Source: CBDULQ01 sp965368115
GTDB lineage: Bacteria > Pseudomonadota > Gammaproteobacteria > SZUA-229
Direction: 5' to 3'
DNA: 9,146 nt
NCBI GenBank assembly: GCA_965368115.1
Contig: CBDULQ010000154.1
Span: 1-9,146, forward strand
In this document: in pieces, positions 1 through 6,099 of the stretch
Numbering within the stretch: position 1 is the stretch's first letter
How the letters are laid out: each line of letters opens with the position of its first letter
Program-made: the position numbers and the translations under genes
The notes under the pieces: generated by a model
Databases searched by the model: none
What the model was told of the DNA's origin: nothing
Seen by the model: only the letters and a program-made list of their open reading frames with translations

Positions 1-2691
1 GGTGTCGGTATCTTCCACGCCTTCGGCGATGACTTTGAGTCCCAGGTTGTGTGCCAGCGCGATGGTCGAGCGCACGATAATCTCATCGGCTTCGTTGCGC
101 AGCATATCGTTAACAAATTCACGGTCGATCTTCAGTGCATCGATGGGCAGGTTGCGCAGATAGGAGAGTGAAGAATAGCCGGTGCCGAAGTCGTCGATGG
201 AAACCTTGATACCGAGTGACGACAGTCGATTCAGCAAATCGGTGGCGCCCAGTGGGTCCTGCATCAGTGCGGTCTCGGTAATTTCTAGCTCCAGCACGCC
301 GTGCGGTGTCTGATAGTGTTTCAGTTGTTGTTCGATAAAGCCGATCAGCCGGTCGTCGATCAGGTTGCGCGCTGAAAGATGGACCGCCACGCTGAATCGA
401 TAACCTTGCGTCAGCCATTGCTGTTGTTGTTGCAGGGCCTGTTGCAGAACCTCCTGGCTGAGGTAATGAATGGCGTCGCTGACTTCCGCCAGGTGCATGA
501 ACTTGTCGGGAAACAGCAGGCCCATCTGCGGATGTTGCCAGCGCACCAGCGCTTCGAAGCCGGTAAACTGATCCGACCCCAGATCCAGTTTGGGCTGGTA
601 ATGTAGCAACAACTGACCTTCGCGAATTGCGGTGCCCAGTTCGGCGATCAGCGCCAGACGTTCCGGGGTGTGCTGGTCTTCGGCGCGATCGTAACGCACC
701 ACGCCGCCGCCGCGTCGCTTGGCTTCGTACATTGCGACATCCGCGGAACGGAGCAGGGCGTGGCTGTCCTTGCCGTCGGCGGGGTGCACGGCGATGCCGA
801 TACTGACGTCGATTTCCAGAATCATCGAATCGATGGTGAAGGGTTTGCGCAGCTCTTCCAGAACCTGGCGACCAAAGTCCATCAACGCCGCTTCGTCTTT
901 TTCATCGTAAATGAGAATGGTGAATTCATCGCCGCCCAGCCGACACAATAAGGTGTTGTGCTGGTTCATGATCGGTTCCAGTCGCGGACCTACCTTCTGC
1001 AACAGACGATCGCCGATATGATGGCCCAGGGTATCGTTGATTTCCTTGAATCGGTCCAGGTCGAGCAACATCAATGCAACTGGCCGATGTTCCTGCAGAT
1101 GCATGTGATCATAAAAATGCTTGTGCAGCAGTGACCGATTCGCCAGGTTGGTCAGCGAATCGTGCAGGGCCAGGGATTCCAGTTTGCGCATGTGCTGGCT
1201 ATTGACCAGTGCCAGGGATACGGTCTTGCCGATGGCGGCATAGGTTTCCAGCTCGGTATCAGAGAATATTTTCTTGTCTCTATACATCAGGTTGATGGTG
1301 CCCATGGTCTGTTCCTGGTACACCAGTGGAATGAATACGCCGGACTGCATGGTGTTGTTGAGCAGGGTCGAACGGAACCGTTTATGCAGGCGTTGATCGG
1401 TCTTGAAATCCTTGCTCACCAGTACCTGGCCGCCGAGCAATGCGAGTCCGTTGAGGCTGTCGTTCAGGGGCAGGTGGTTGAGTTCACGAATGCTGACCGG
1501 ATCGAAGCCGTGGCTGCTCACCATGTTCAGCTCCGGTTTTGTTTCATCGGCCAGGTAAATGGCGACGTGGGGTGTGTGGCTGAGGCCGATCAATGCATGC
1601 AGGGTTTCGTCCAGGATATTGTCGACCGACAAGCTGCCGTGTAAACGGTTGGACAGTTCATTGATCAGGGCCAGGTTTTCATTGCGGTGCATGAGCTGAC
1701 GGCGTGAGTTTTCCAGTTCACGTTCCGCATGTTTGCGTTCGCTGATGTTACGTACCGTGGCGAGCAGATGAGGTTCGCCATGTACTTCGAAGGCGTTGAG
1801 TGTGACTTCCGCATCGAATGCCGTGCCGTCGTATTTGAGGTGTCGCCATTCGAAGAATTGTGTTGTGCCGTCGAAAGCCGCATTAATTTTGCGAATCGCC
1901 TTGTCCATCGATTTTTCGCCGTCGGGTTGATACTCGGGGGAAAAACGATACGGCGTTTCGTTGACGATCTGCTCGCGTTCGCAGCCGAACATTTTCAGGG
2001 TGGCCGGATTGCAATCGACAAACGTGTTGCCTTTCATCACAAAGATGCTGTCGCCCGCACTTTCGAACAGTAAGCGATAGCGGGTTTCTTCCTCGTGTAG
2101 CGCCTGTTGCAGAACACTGAGTTCGCGATAGTAATTTTCGTTGCTGCGAATGTCTTCGTAAGTGAGTCGTTGCGCGAGTAAATCGGCAACGGAAATGGCG
2201 AAACGTTTTTCGTGTTCGTTCCAGATACGCTGACCGCCGGTATGTTCGATGCAGAGCACGCCGTAAAGCTGGCCTGTTTTACGCAGGGTGGCGTCGAGCA
2301 GGGAACCGATGCCTTCTTTGGCGAGATAGGAGGCGGATAATTCAATGGTACGGTAATCAGTGTGTGCATCGACCGCGTCGATGACACGGTGCTCATTGAG
2401 GGCTTCGAGATAGGCCGGATATTTGTCGACGTCGAGATGTCCGGTGTGGGAATGCGCCTGTTTGCGTTGATCATAAAGATCGAGTAGCAGAAAAGATTCC
2501 TGAGTCGGATCTAGAATCCAGATTCCAGTGCGGGCAACATGCAGAGTACTGCACAACGCTTCGGTAATGCGTTGAAGGGCGATATCGAGGTTGTTTTCCC
2601 AGAGTGACCAGTCCTGCGCGAGCGCAAGGTAGGTGGCATCCAGAATCGACTTCGAAATATTAAATACTGGACGACTGTTATTACTCGACAT
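1..2691 (-). CDS. GAF-PAS-GAF-GGDEF-EAL cyclic-di-GMP signalling protein (C-terminus cut by window edge)
   Basis: One uninterrupted minus-strand frame of 897 codons runs off the left edge. The ATG at 2691 is the first start after an in-frame TAG at 2698-2700. Domain order with approximate residues: GAF 20-180 (ends YGVLCIEH, 143-150), PAS 203-325 (ends with the usual NISERK), second GAF 345-490, GGDEF 503-665, EAL 690 onward. The cyclase half has DLDRFKEIND (D544, D546) and an intact GGDEF at 586-590. The inhibitory RxxD site expected just before it is absent (NQHN instead). The phosphodiesterase half has EAL at 713-715, an ExT-type E803, DD at 833-834, K854 and E890. The metal-binding Asn of the usual VNLS motif is His771 (VHLS). 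About 30-40 residues, including the final conserved Gln, lie outside. There is no signal peptide or TM segment, so it is a cytosolic sensor that may make or degrade c-di-GMP. Its ligand and net activity cannot be told, and it is probably unrelated in function to the plus-strand genes. Confidence 0.93.
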   Translation of the reverse strand, partial: MSSNNSRPVFNISKSILDATYLALAQDWSLWENNLDIALQRITEALCSTLHVARTGIWILDPTQESFLLLDLYDQRKQAHSHTGHLDVDKYPAYLEALNEHRVIDAVDAHTDYRTIELSASYLAKEGIGSLLDATLRKTGQLYGVLCIEHTGGQRIWNEHEKRFAISVADLLAQRLTYEDIRSNENYYRELSVLQQALHEEETRYRLLFESAGDSIFVMKGNTFVDCNPATLKMFGCEREQIVNETPYRFSPEYQPDGEKSMDKAIRKINAAFDGTTQFFEWRHLKYDGTAFDAEVTLNAFEVHGEPHLLATVRNISERKHAERELENSRRQLMHRNENLALINELSNRLHGSLSVDNILDETLHALIGLSHTPHVAIYLADETKPELNMVSSHGFDPVSIRELNHLPLNDSLNGLALLGGQVLVSKDFKTDQRLHKRFRSTLLNNTMQSGVFIPLVYQEQTMGTINLMYRDKKIFSDTELETYAAIGKTVSLALVNSQHMRKLESLALHDSLTNLANRSLLHKHFYDHMHLQEHRPVALMLLDLDRFKEINDTLGHHIGDRLLQKVGPRLEPIMNQHNTLLCRLGGDEFTILIYDEKDEAALMDFGRQVLEELRKPFTIDSMILEIDVSIGIAVHPADGKDSHALLRSADVAMYEAKRRGGGVVRYDRAEDQHTPERLALIAELGTAIREGQLLLHYQPKLDLGSDQFTGFEALVRWQHPQMGLLFPDKFMHLAEVSDAIHYLSQEVLQQALQQQQQWLTQGYRFSVAVHLSARNLIDDRLIGFIEQQLKHYQTPHGVLELEITETALMQDPLGATDLLNRLSSLGIKVSIDDFGTGYSSLSYLRNLPIDALKIDREFVNDMLRNEADEIIVRSTIALAHNLGLKVIAEGVEDTDT

Positions 2692-2954
2692 GCGTTTCTA
2701 TTCGATGCTGGCTCAATTAAATATAGCCTATTTTTACGTTCTGTTATGCCTTCACAGGTGGTGAACGATGCCGGGGCAGGGTATTGATCGATCGTTTCGT
2801 AGACCGGGTCACAGTAAGAAAGTGAGGGGAACATCGGGAAAAATGACGGAAATATTAAGGAATTCACCCATTTGGGGGGCAAAATTGCTTTGATGTCGAA
2901 GTTTTGTTAGGCTTTCACTTTGCCAATGGCACTGGCGTCTTCAATACCGGCAAG
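2692..2954. other. divergent intergenic region with several small palindromes
   Basis: These 263 bases separate the minus-strand sensor gene from the plus-strand operon and should hold both promoters. No convincing gene is present; short frames here have no recognisable protein features. Palindromic pieces are TTCAC-N5-GTGAA at 2751-2765, GATCGATC at 2786-2793, GCAA-AA-TTGC at 2879-2888 and TGCCAATGGCA at 2921-2931. No strong sigma-70 promoter for the plus-strand operon could be picked with confidence. Confidence 0.6.
2720..2725 (-). promoter_or_regulatory. possible -10 box for the GAF-PAS-GAF-GGDEF-EAL gene
   Basis: On the minus strand this reads TATATT, five of six bases of the sigma-70 -10 consensus, and lies about 30 bases before the ATG at 2691. 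The candidate -35 hexamer 17 bases upstream (CATAAC) is poor, and the ribosome binding site is also weak, so expression may be low or need an activator. Confidence 0.3.
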
Positions 2955-3383
2955 ATGCACCTCTACAAAATACTACCGATAATAACAGCGCTGATTTTAC
3001 CATTTTCTTGTTACGGCAACGGGGAACCCATGCTACGCGCCAGTACCGACCTGGCTTCGGAAGGTTTCATTACCCTGCTGTGGAACCCGCTGGGCGAATC
3101 CGTCACCCCTGTCCGCCTGCAGATCTTCGATACCCGACAACCCGACTCACCGCTGCGTGATATGACCCTGCGTGAACAGACCCAGGTCCATCTCAGTGGC
3201 TTTGTAGACGGGCGTTACAGTGCGCAGTTGTATAGTTCCGGGCAACAGGCGATCGGCGAACCGGTCAGTTTTACCGTACAGCATCGCGATCTGGGTGTGG
3301 CGCTGGCCCTGTTTTCACTGGGATTTGCGCTGTTCCTGTTACTGATTACCCTGGTGTTGCGTTTTTCTCATCGGCCCGGCTGA
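2955..3383 (+). CDS. secreted/membrane-anchored protein: signal peptide, fibronectin-III-like domain, C-terminal TM; probable transporter partner
   Basis: The 142-residue product starts at the ATG at 2955. A TTG at 2904 in the same frame would put 17 polar residues before the signal peptide, so I prefer the ATG although its ribosome binding site is weak. Residues 1-24 look like a Sec signal peptide (basic start, hydrophobic ILPIITALILPF). Residues 30-110 alternate beta-strand-like segments (ITLLWNP, VRLQIFD, TQVHLSGFVDGRYSAQLY, PVSFTVQH) with the spacing and the L-x-W and G-x-Y marks of a fibronectin-III-like sandwich. Residues 112-136 (GVALALFSLGFALFLLLITL) are a TM helix followed by a short basic tail. 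The predicted topology is a periplasmic beta domain held by one C-terminal helix. The symporter gene begins 10 bases after the stop, so the two are almost surely cotranscribed, which suggests an accessory subunit or stabiliser. No enzyme motif is seen; the fold assignment is tentative. Confidence 0.8.
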   Translation: MHLYKILPIITALILPFSCYGNGEPMLRASTDLASEGFITLLWNPLGESVTPVRLQIFDTRQPDSPLRDMTLREQTQVHLSGFVDGRYSAQLYSSGQQAIGEPVSFTVQHRDLGVALALFSLGFALFLLLITLVLRFSHRPG

Positions 3384-3393
3384 TACGTCGACT

Positions 3394-4827
3394 ATGATAG
3401 CCAGTCAGATTCCAACTTCTCTCGCACTGATTATCCTGATCCTGTTCGGTCTGGTCTGGGTCGCTTTCGGCTGGTGGCTGGGGCGTAGCAATCGCACCAT
3501 CGACGATTACATGCTGGCCGGCCGCAACGTCGGCCTGGCACTGGCTTCCGCCACCGCCATGGCAACCTGGATCACCAGTAATACTACCCTGGTGGCGCCG
3601 CAGCTGACCTATCAGTTCGGTATCTGGGGCATGGTCGGTTATTCCATGGCGGCGTTGGGCCTGTTGCTGTTTGCACCCATGGCGAAACGCATCAAGGCAT
3701 TGATGCCTTCGGCCTATACCTGCGGTGATTTCATTCGGGTGCGTTACGGTCGTCCGGCCTGGTTTATTTTTCTCATCGTCTCCTTCTGCTATGCCATGGG
3801 CTGGCTAGTCAGCCTGGGTATGGCCGGCGGCATTTTACTGCATGCCCTGAGCGGACTGGATTATCACCTGGGCATGACGGTGATCCTGTTCATCTGCGTA
3901 GCCTACACGCTGCTCGGCGGTTTGCGCGCGGTGATCGGTACCGACTATATCCAGACCCTGGTGATTCTCTGCGGCGTGTTGTTCATCGGTTATGTGGCCT
4001 GGCGCGATGTGGGACTGACGCAAATTTATGAGTCGGTGAGCCAGGAGCAACCCCAGTTGCTGAATCTGCTGTTCCCGGCGGCAATCATGTTCCTGTTCAA
4101 TAACATCTTCTTCGGGATCGGTGAAATTTTTCACTCCAATGTCTGGTGGTCACGGGCGTTTGCTTTCCGAGAAGGCATCGGCAAACGCGCTTACCTGATG
4201 GCCGGTATGTTGTGGTTGCCGATTCCCATCGTAACCGGTTTCATTGCGTTGGCGGCGCCGGCCCTGAACATCTATCCACCCAGCCCGGATATGGTCGGTC
4301 CGCTGGTGGCGGCGAAGCTGCTTGGCAGTGTCGGTGCCGTGTTTGTATTCATCGTGGTGTTCTCCGCGCTGGCGTCCAGTCTCGATTCACTGCTGGCGGC
4401 GACCAGCGATCTGCTCACCCAGGATGTCTATCGTGGGCTGTTCCGACCTGAGTCCAGTAAGGAACATCTGTATAAGGTCAGTAAGTACATCATATCCGGT
4501 CTGGGTATAGTGACGTGGTTGCTGTGTCTGCCGCGGATTACAACGTTGGGTGAACTGTTGAATGGTACCGGTGCATTTGTCGCCAGTACCATCTGGCCGA
4601 TTGTTTTTGGTCTGTATCGACGTCGTTTGCATGGCGGTTATGCAGCGGCGGCCATGGCGTTGGGCACAACTGTTGGATTGACCGCTTATTTTGTGGTGGG
4701 TTTTTATGTGGCAGCGTTGACGTCCTGTCTGGTGTCATTAATCGTATGCAGTATCGGTTTGTTGTTGAAAGACGCGGAGTTTGACTGGCAGAAATTACAA
4801 AACCCGGAGAACGCGGATGAGTATTAG
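3394..4827 (+). CDS. sodium:solute symporter (SSS family), possibly DUR3/urea-transporter-like
   Basis: This 477-residue polytopic inner-membrane protein has about 12-13 hydrophobic segments spread over its length, starting at residues 8-28. SSS hallmarks are an early R-x-x-x-DYMLAGRN segment (34-45) followed by the unwound-helix region around 53-66, the GGLRAVIGTDYIQ loop (175-187), and the TM8 segment SALASSLDSLLAATSDLLTQ (324-343). Ser328 and Ser329 sit where the family's Na2 sodium site places Ser/Thr. The stretches around AYTCGDFIRVRYG (107-119) and YTLLGGLRAVIGTDYIQT recall DUR3-type urea transporters. That is from memory, and substrate cannot be read off. The gene is between the FN3-like protein gene (10-base gap) and a 40-residue membrane protein gene (11-base overlap), and upstream of two biosynthetic-looking enzymes. 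I infer sodium-driven uptake or re-uptake of the metabolite these genes handle, or of a precursor such as urea or an amino acid. Confidence 0.93.
   Translation: MIASQIPTSLALIILILFGLVWVAFGWWLGRSNRTIDDYMLAGRNVGLALASATAMATWITSNTTLVAPQLTYQFGIWGMVGYSMAALGLLLFAPMAKRIKALMPSAYTCGDFIRVRYGRPAWFIFLIVSFCYAMGWLVSLGMAGGILLHALSGLDYHLGMTVILFICVAYTLLGGLRAVIGTDYIQTLVILCGVLFIGYVAWRDVGLTQIYESVSQEQPQLLNLLFPAAIMFLFNNIFFGIGEIFHSNVWWSRAFAFREGIGKRAYLMAGMLWLPIPIVTGFIALAAPALNIYPPSPDMVGPLVAAKLLGSVGAVFVFIVVFSALASSLDSLLAATSDLLTQDVYRGLFRPESSKEHLYKVSKYIISGLGIVTWLLCLPRITTLGELLNGTGAFVASTIWPIVFGLYRRRLHGGYAAAAMALGTTVGLTAYFVVGFYVAALTSCLVSLIVCSIGLLLKDAEFDWQKLQNPENADEY
4806..4810 (+). promoter_or_regulatory. ribosome binding site of the 40-residue membrane protein
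   Basis: GGAGA lies six bases before the ATG at 4817, inside the last codons of the symporter. It is one of the better Shine-Dalgarno sequences in the window and is the main reason to call the short gene real. Confidence 0.65.
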
Positions 4828-4939
4828 TCTGTCGATATTTAGTATGTTGATAACAGCAGCCCTGTTGGTGACCTGCCTGGCACCGACGATTCTGATCGTG
4901 CTGCTGATTAAGGATTGGAAAAAAGGTGATTTATGGTAG
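4817..4939 (+). CDS. 40-residue single-TM protein, probable symporter small accessory subunit
   Basis: The frame starts at ATG 4817, overlaps the symporter's end by 11 bases, and stops at TAG 4937-4939, overlapping the carbamoyltransferase start by 7 bases. The product has an uncharged N-terminal hydrophobic stretch (residues 4-31, with LLVTCLAP in the middle) that can form one TM helix, then a charged tail ending KDWKKGDLW. Small proteins of this shape, one helix followed by a W-x-K-G tail, are known beside SSS-family symporters and are annotated as symporter small accessory proteins; I make the link from memory of that pattern. Overlaps on both sides, its own good Shine-Dalgarno site and the hydrophobic composition all argue for a translated gene. 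It probably sits in the inner membrane beside the symporter and aids its assembly or activity. The overlap with the next gene suggests translational coupling to the carbamoyltransferase. Confidence 0.82.
   Translation: MSISLSIFSMLITAALLVTCLAPTILIVLLIKDWKKGDLW
4923..4929 (+). promoter_or_regulatory. ribosome binding site of the carbamoyltransferase
   Basis: AAGGTGA, a seven-base match to part of the anti-Shine-Dalgarno complement, precedes the ATG at 4933 by three bases (six from AAGG). It lies inside the 40-residue gene, which fixes the start at 4933 and supports coupled translation. Confidence 0.6.
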
Positions 4940-6009
4940 AAAAGTTCGATGAAGAAACGGTGCGCTTTGACCGTGAAACGCCGGATGTTTACGGGGATGC
5001 GCATCCCAAGGCCCTGTTGCGGGCGATTCAGGAAGACGGCGATCATCTGAAGAAACTGTCGTCCCAGCACATTATTTCAGCCGACCAGTTCGGTCGCGAT
5101 GAATTGTTACAACTGTTCCGGCTGGCGGCGAAATACGAATCCAACCCGGATCGTTTCAGTTCACCCCTGCAGGGTAAGATTCTGATCAGTGCTTTCTACG
5201 AACCCAGCACGCGAACCCGTCTGTCTTTCGAAAGCGCCTGGCATCGACTGGGTGGTGACATCATGTCGATTACCGATCGCTCCACCACGGGTATTGCGAA
5301 AGGTGAATCACTGGCCGACGTGGGTGAAATGTTCAATAACTACGGCGATTGTGTAGTGTTGCGTGATACCCATGAGGCTTCGGTGCGCGAGATGATGAAT
5401 ACACTGCGTATTCCTATCATCAATGCCGGTAACGGTCTCGATGAGCATCCAACGCAGGCGCTTGCGGATCTGTATACCATTTTTAAATGGAAGCCCGATC
5501 TGTTGAAAAAAAATGCCAGGAAGCATGCCATCAAAATCGGCGTCGTCGGTATTCCCAACAAGATGCGTACGGTACGCAGTTTGCTGAAAATGTTTTCCAA
5601 GTTTCCCGAAATATTTGAGGAACTGGTGATCATTCATGAAAAGAAAGCGGACAATATTTTTGACGAAGGTCAGCTCGAGCAACTGGAAGAGGCCGGTCTG
5701 ACGATTCGAACCAGTCATGATCTGGAAGAGAATCTGCCGGAACTCGATGTGGTGTATATTAATGCCATTGCCTGGGTCGGCAACAGCTTCGAATCCTATG
5801 GCAAGCGTTTCGTGCTGGACAAGGATTCACCGCTGAAAGAAAACGCCATTATTCTGCATCCGCTGGCGCGTGGCGACGAGCTGGCCACCGAGCTGGATGA
5901 TACGCATCACAACTGGTATTTCTCGCAGGCGCGTGGCGCAGTGTTTTTGCGCATGGCCCTGCTTACCTGTCTGACCGAGCGCACCGGCCGCGTTATGGAC
6001 GTGGTCTGA
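4933..6009 (+). CDS. aspartate-carbamoyltransferase-like enzyme with altered amino-acid pocket
   Basis: A 358-residue cytosolic carbamoyltransferase. The carbamoyl-phosphate site is intact: STRTR 92-96, K123 in AKGES, R144 in VVLRD, HPTQ 172-175. R212 (NKMRTVRSL) matches E. coli PyrB R167, which binds the alpha-carboxylate of aspartate. The C-terminal half aligns well with PyrB (DELATELDDTHHNWYFSQA, then FLRMALL), but two signature spots differ. PyrB's TRVQ, whose R229 and Q231 bind the beta-carboxylate, is NAIA here (277-280), followed by WVGNSFESYGKRF; and HPLPR is HPLAR (309-313). It also has about 40 extra, mostly charged N-terminal residues. It is therefore expected to make an N-carbamoyl compound, but probably not from aspartate; an amino acid with a neutral side chain such as glutamine would fit. 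No PyrI, PyrC or other pyrimidine gene is near. The neighbours are a symporter with its small partner upstream and an amidotransferase downstream. Family sure, substrate unknown. Confidence 0.92.
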   Translation: MVEKFDEETVRFDRETPDVYGDAHPKALLRAIQEDGDHLKKLSSQHIISADQFGRDELLQLFRLAAKYESNPDRFSSPLQGKILISAFYEPSTRTRLSFESAWHRLGGDIMSITDRSTTGIAKGESLADVGEMFNNYGDCVVLRDTHEASVREMMNTLRIPIINAGNGLDEHPTQALADLYTIFKWKPDLLKKNARKHAIKIGVVGIPNKMRTVRSLLKMFSKFPEIFEELVIIHEKKADNIFDEGQLEQLEEAGLTIRTSHDLEENLPELDVVYINAIAWVGNSFESYGKRFVLDKDSPLKENAIILHPLARGDELATELDDTHHNWYFSQARGAVFLRMALLTCLTERTGRVMDVV

Positions 6010-6051
6010 TTCCTGCATCGGAGTTCAAACAGGTTTAAAGCGTTTAATTTC

Positions 6052-6080
6052 GAATGATCCTGCACTGTTATAGATCATTC
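6052..6080 (+). repeat. perfect 8-bp inverted repeat in front of the amidotransferase gene
   Basis: GAATGATC at 6052-6059 is repeated inverted as GATCATTC at 6073-6080, with a 13-base spacer, ending nine bases before the Shine-Dalgarno site. It could be an operator for a dimeric regulator or an RNA hairpin shielding the 5' end of the downstream message. A second, smaller repeat, TTAAA-GCG-TTTAA, lies at 6035-6047. There is no U-run, so it is not an intrinsic terminator. The rest of the 6010-6099 gap holds no gene and no convincing promoter. Confidence 0.55.
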
Positions 6081-6088
6081 ATGTTTAC

Positions 6089-6093
6089 AGGAG
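6089..6093 (+). promoter_or_regulatory. ribosome binding site of the amidotransferase
   Basis: AGGAG, six bases before the ATG at 6100, is a textbook Shine-Dalgarno site. It confirms the start that puts Cys at position 2, as glutamine amidotransferases of this class require. The earlier ATG at 6081 is in another frame. Confidence 0.75.
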
Positions 6094-6099
6094 ACATTT

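Noticed and set aside
418..450. CAA/CAG-type repeat as a phase-variable microsatellite
   Set aside because: It is a short, impure run encoding a few glutamines in the EAL domain; length changes would not be expected to switch the frame.
1162..1644. Plus-strand 160-codon frame inside the sensor gene
   Set aside because: It is antisense to continuous GAF/GGDEF coding sequence and encodes no recognisable domain.
2511..2882. Minus-strand reading frame of 123 codons
   Set aside because: It overlaps the 5' end of the GAF-PAS-GAF-GGDEF-EAL gene in another frame and shows no domain-like pattern.
2904..2954. TTG start at 2904 for the FN3-like protein
   Set aside because: It would add 17 non-hydrophobic residues before a typical signal peptide; the ATG at 2955 starts directly at it.
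2955..3026. Lipoprotein signal with Cys in PFSC
   Set aside because: The lipobox lacks Leu at -3 (it is Pro), and the protein already has a C-terminal TM anchor.
4933..6009. Calling the carbamoyltransferase PyrB
   Set aside because: The residues that bind the aspartate side chain (R229, Q231 in E. coli) and the HPLPR motif are not conserved, and no pyrimidine genes are adjacent.
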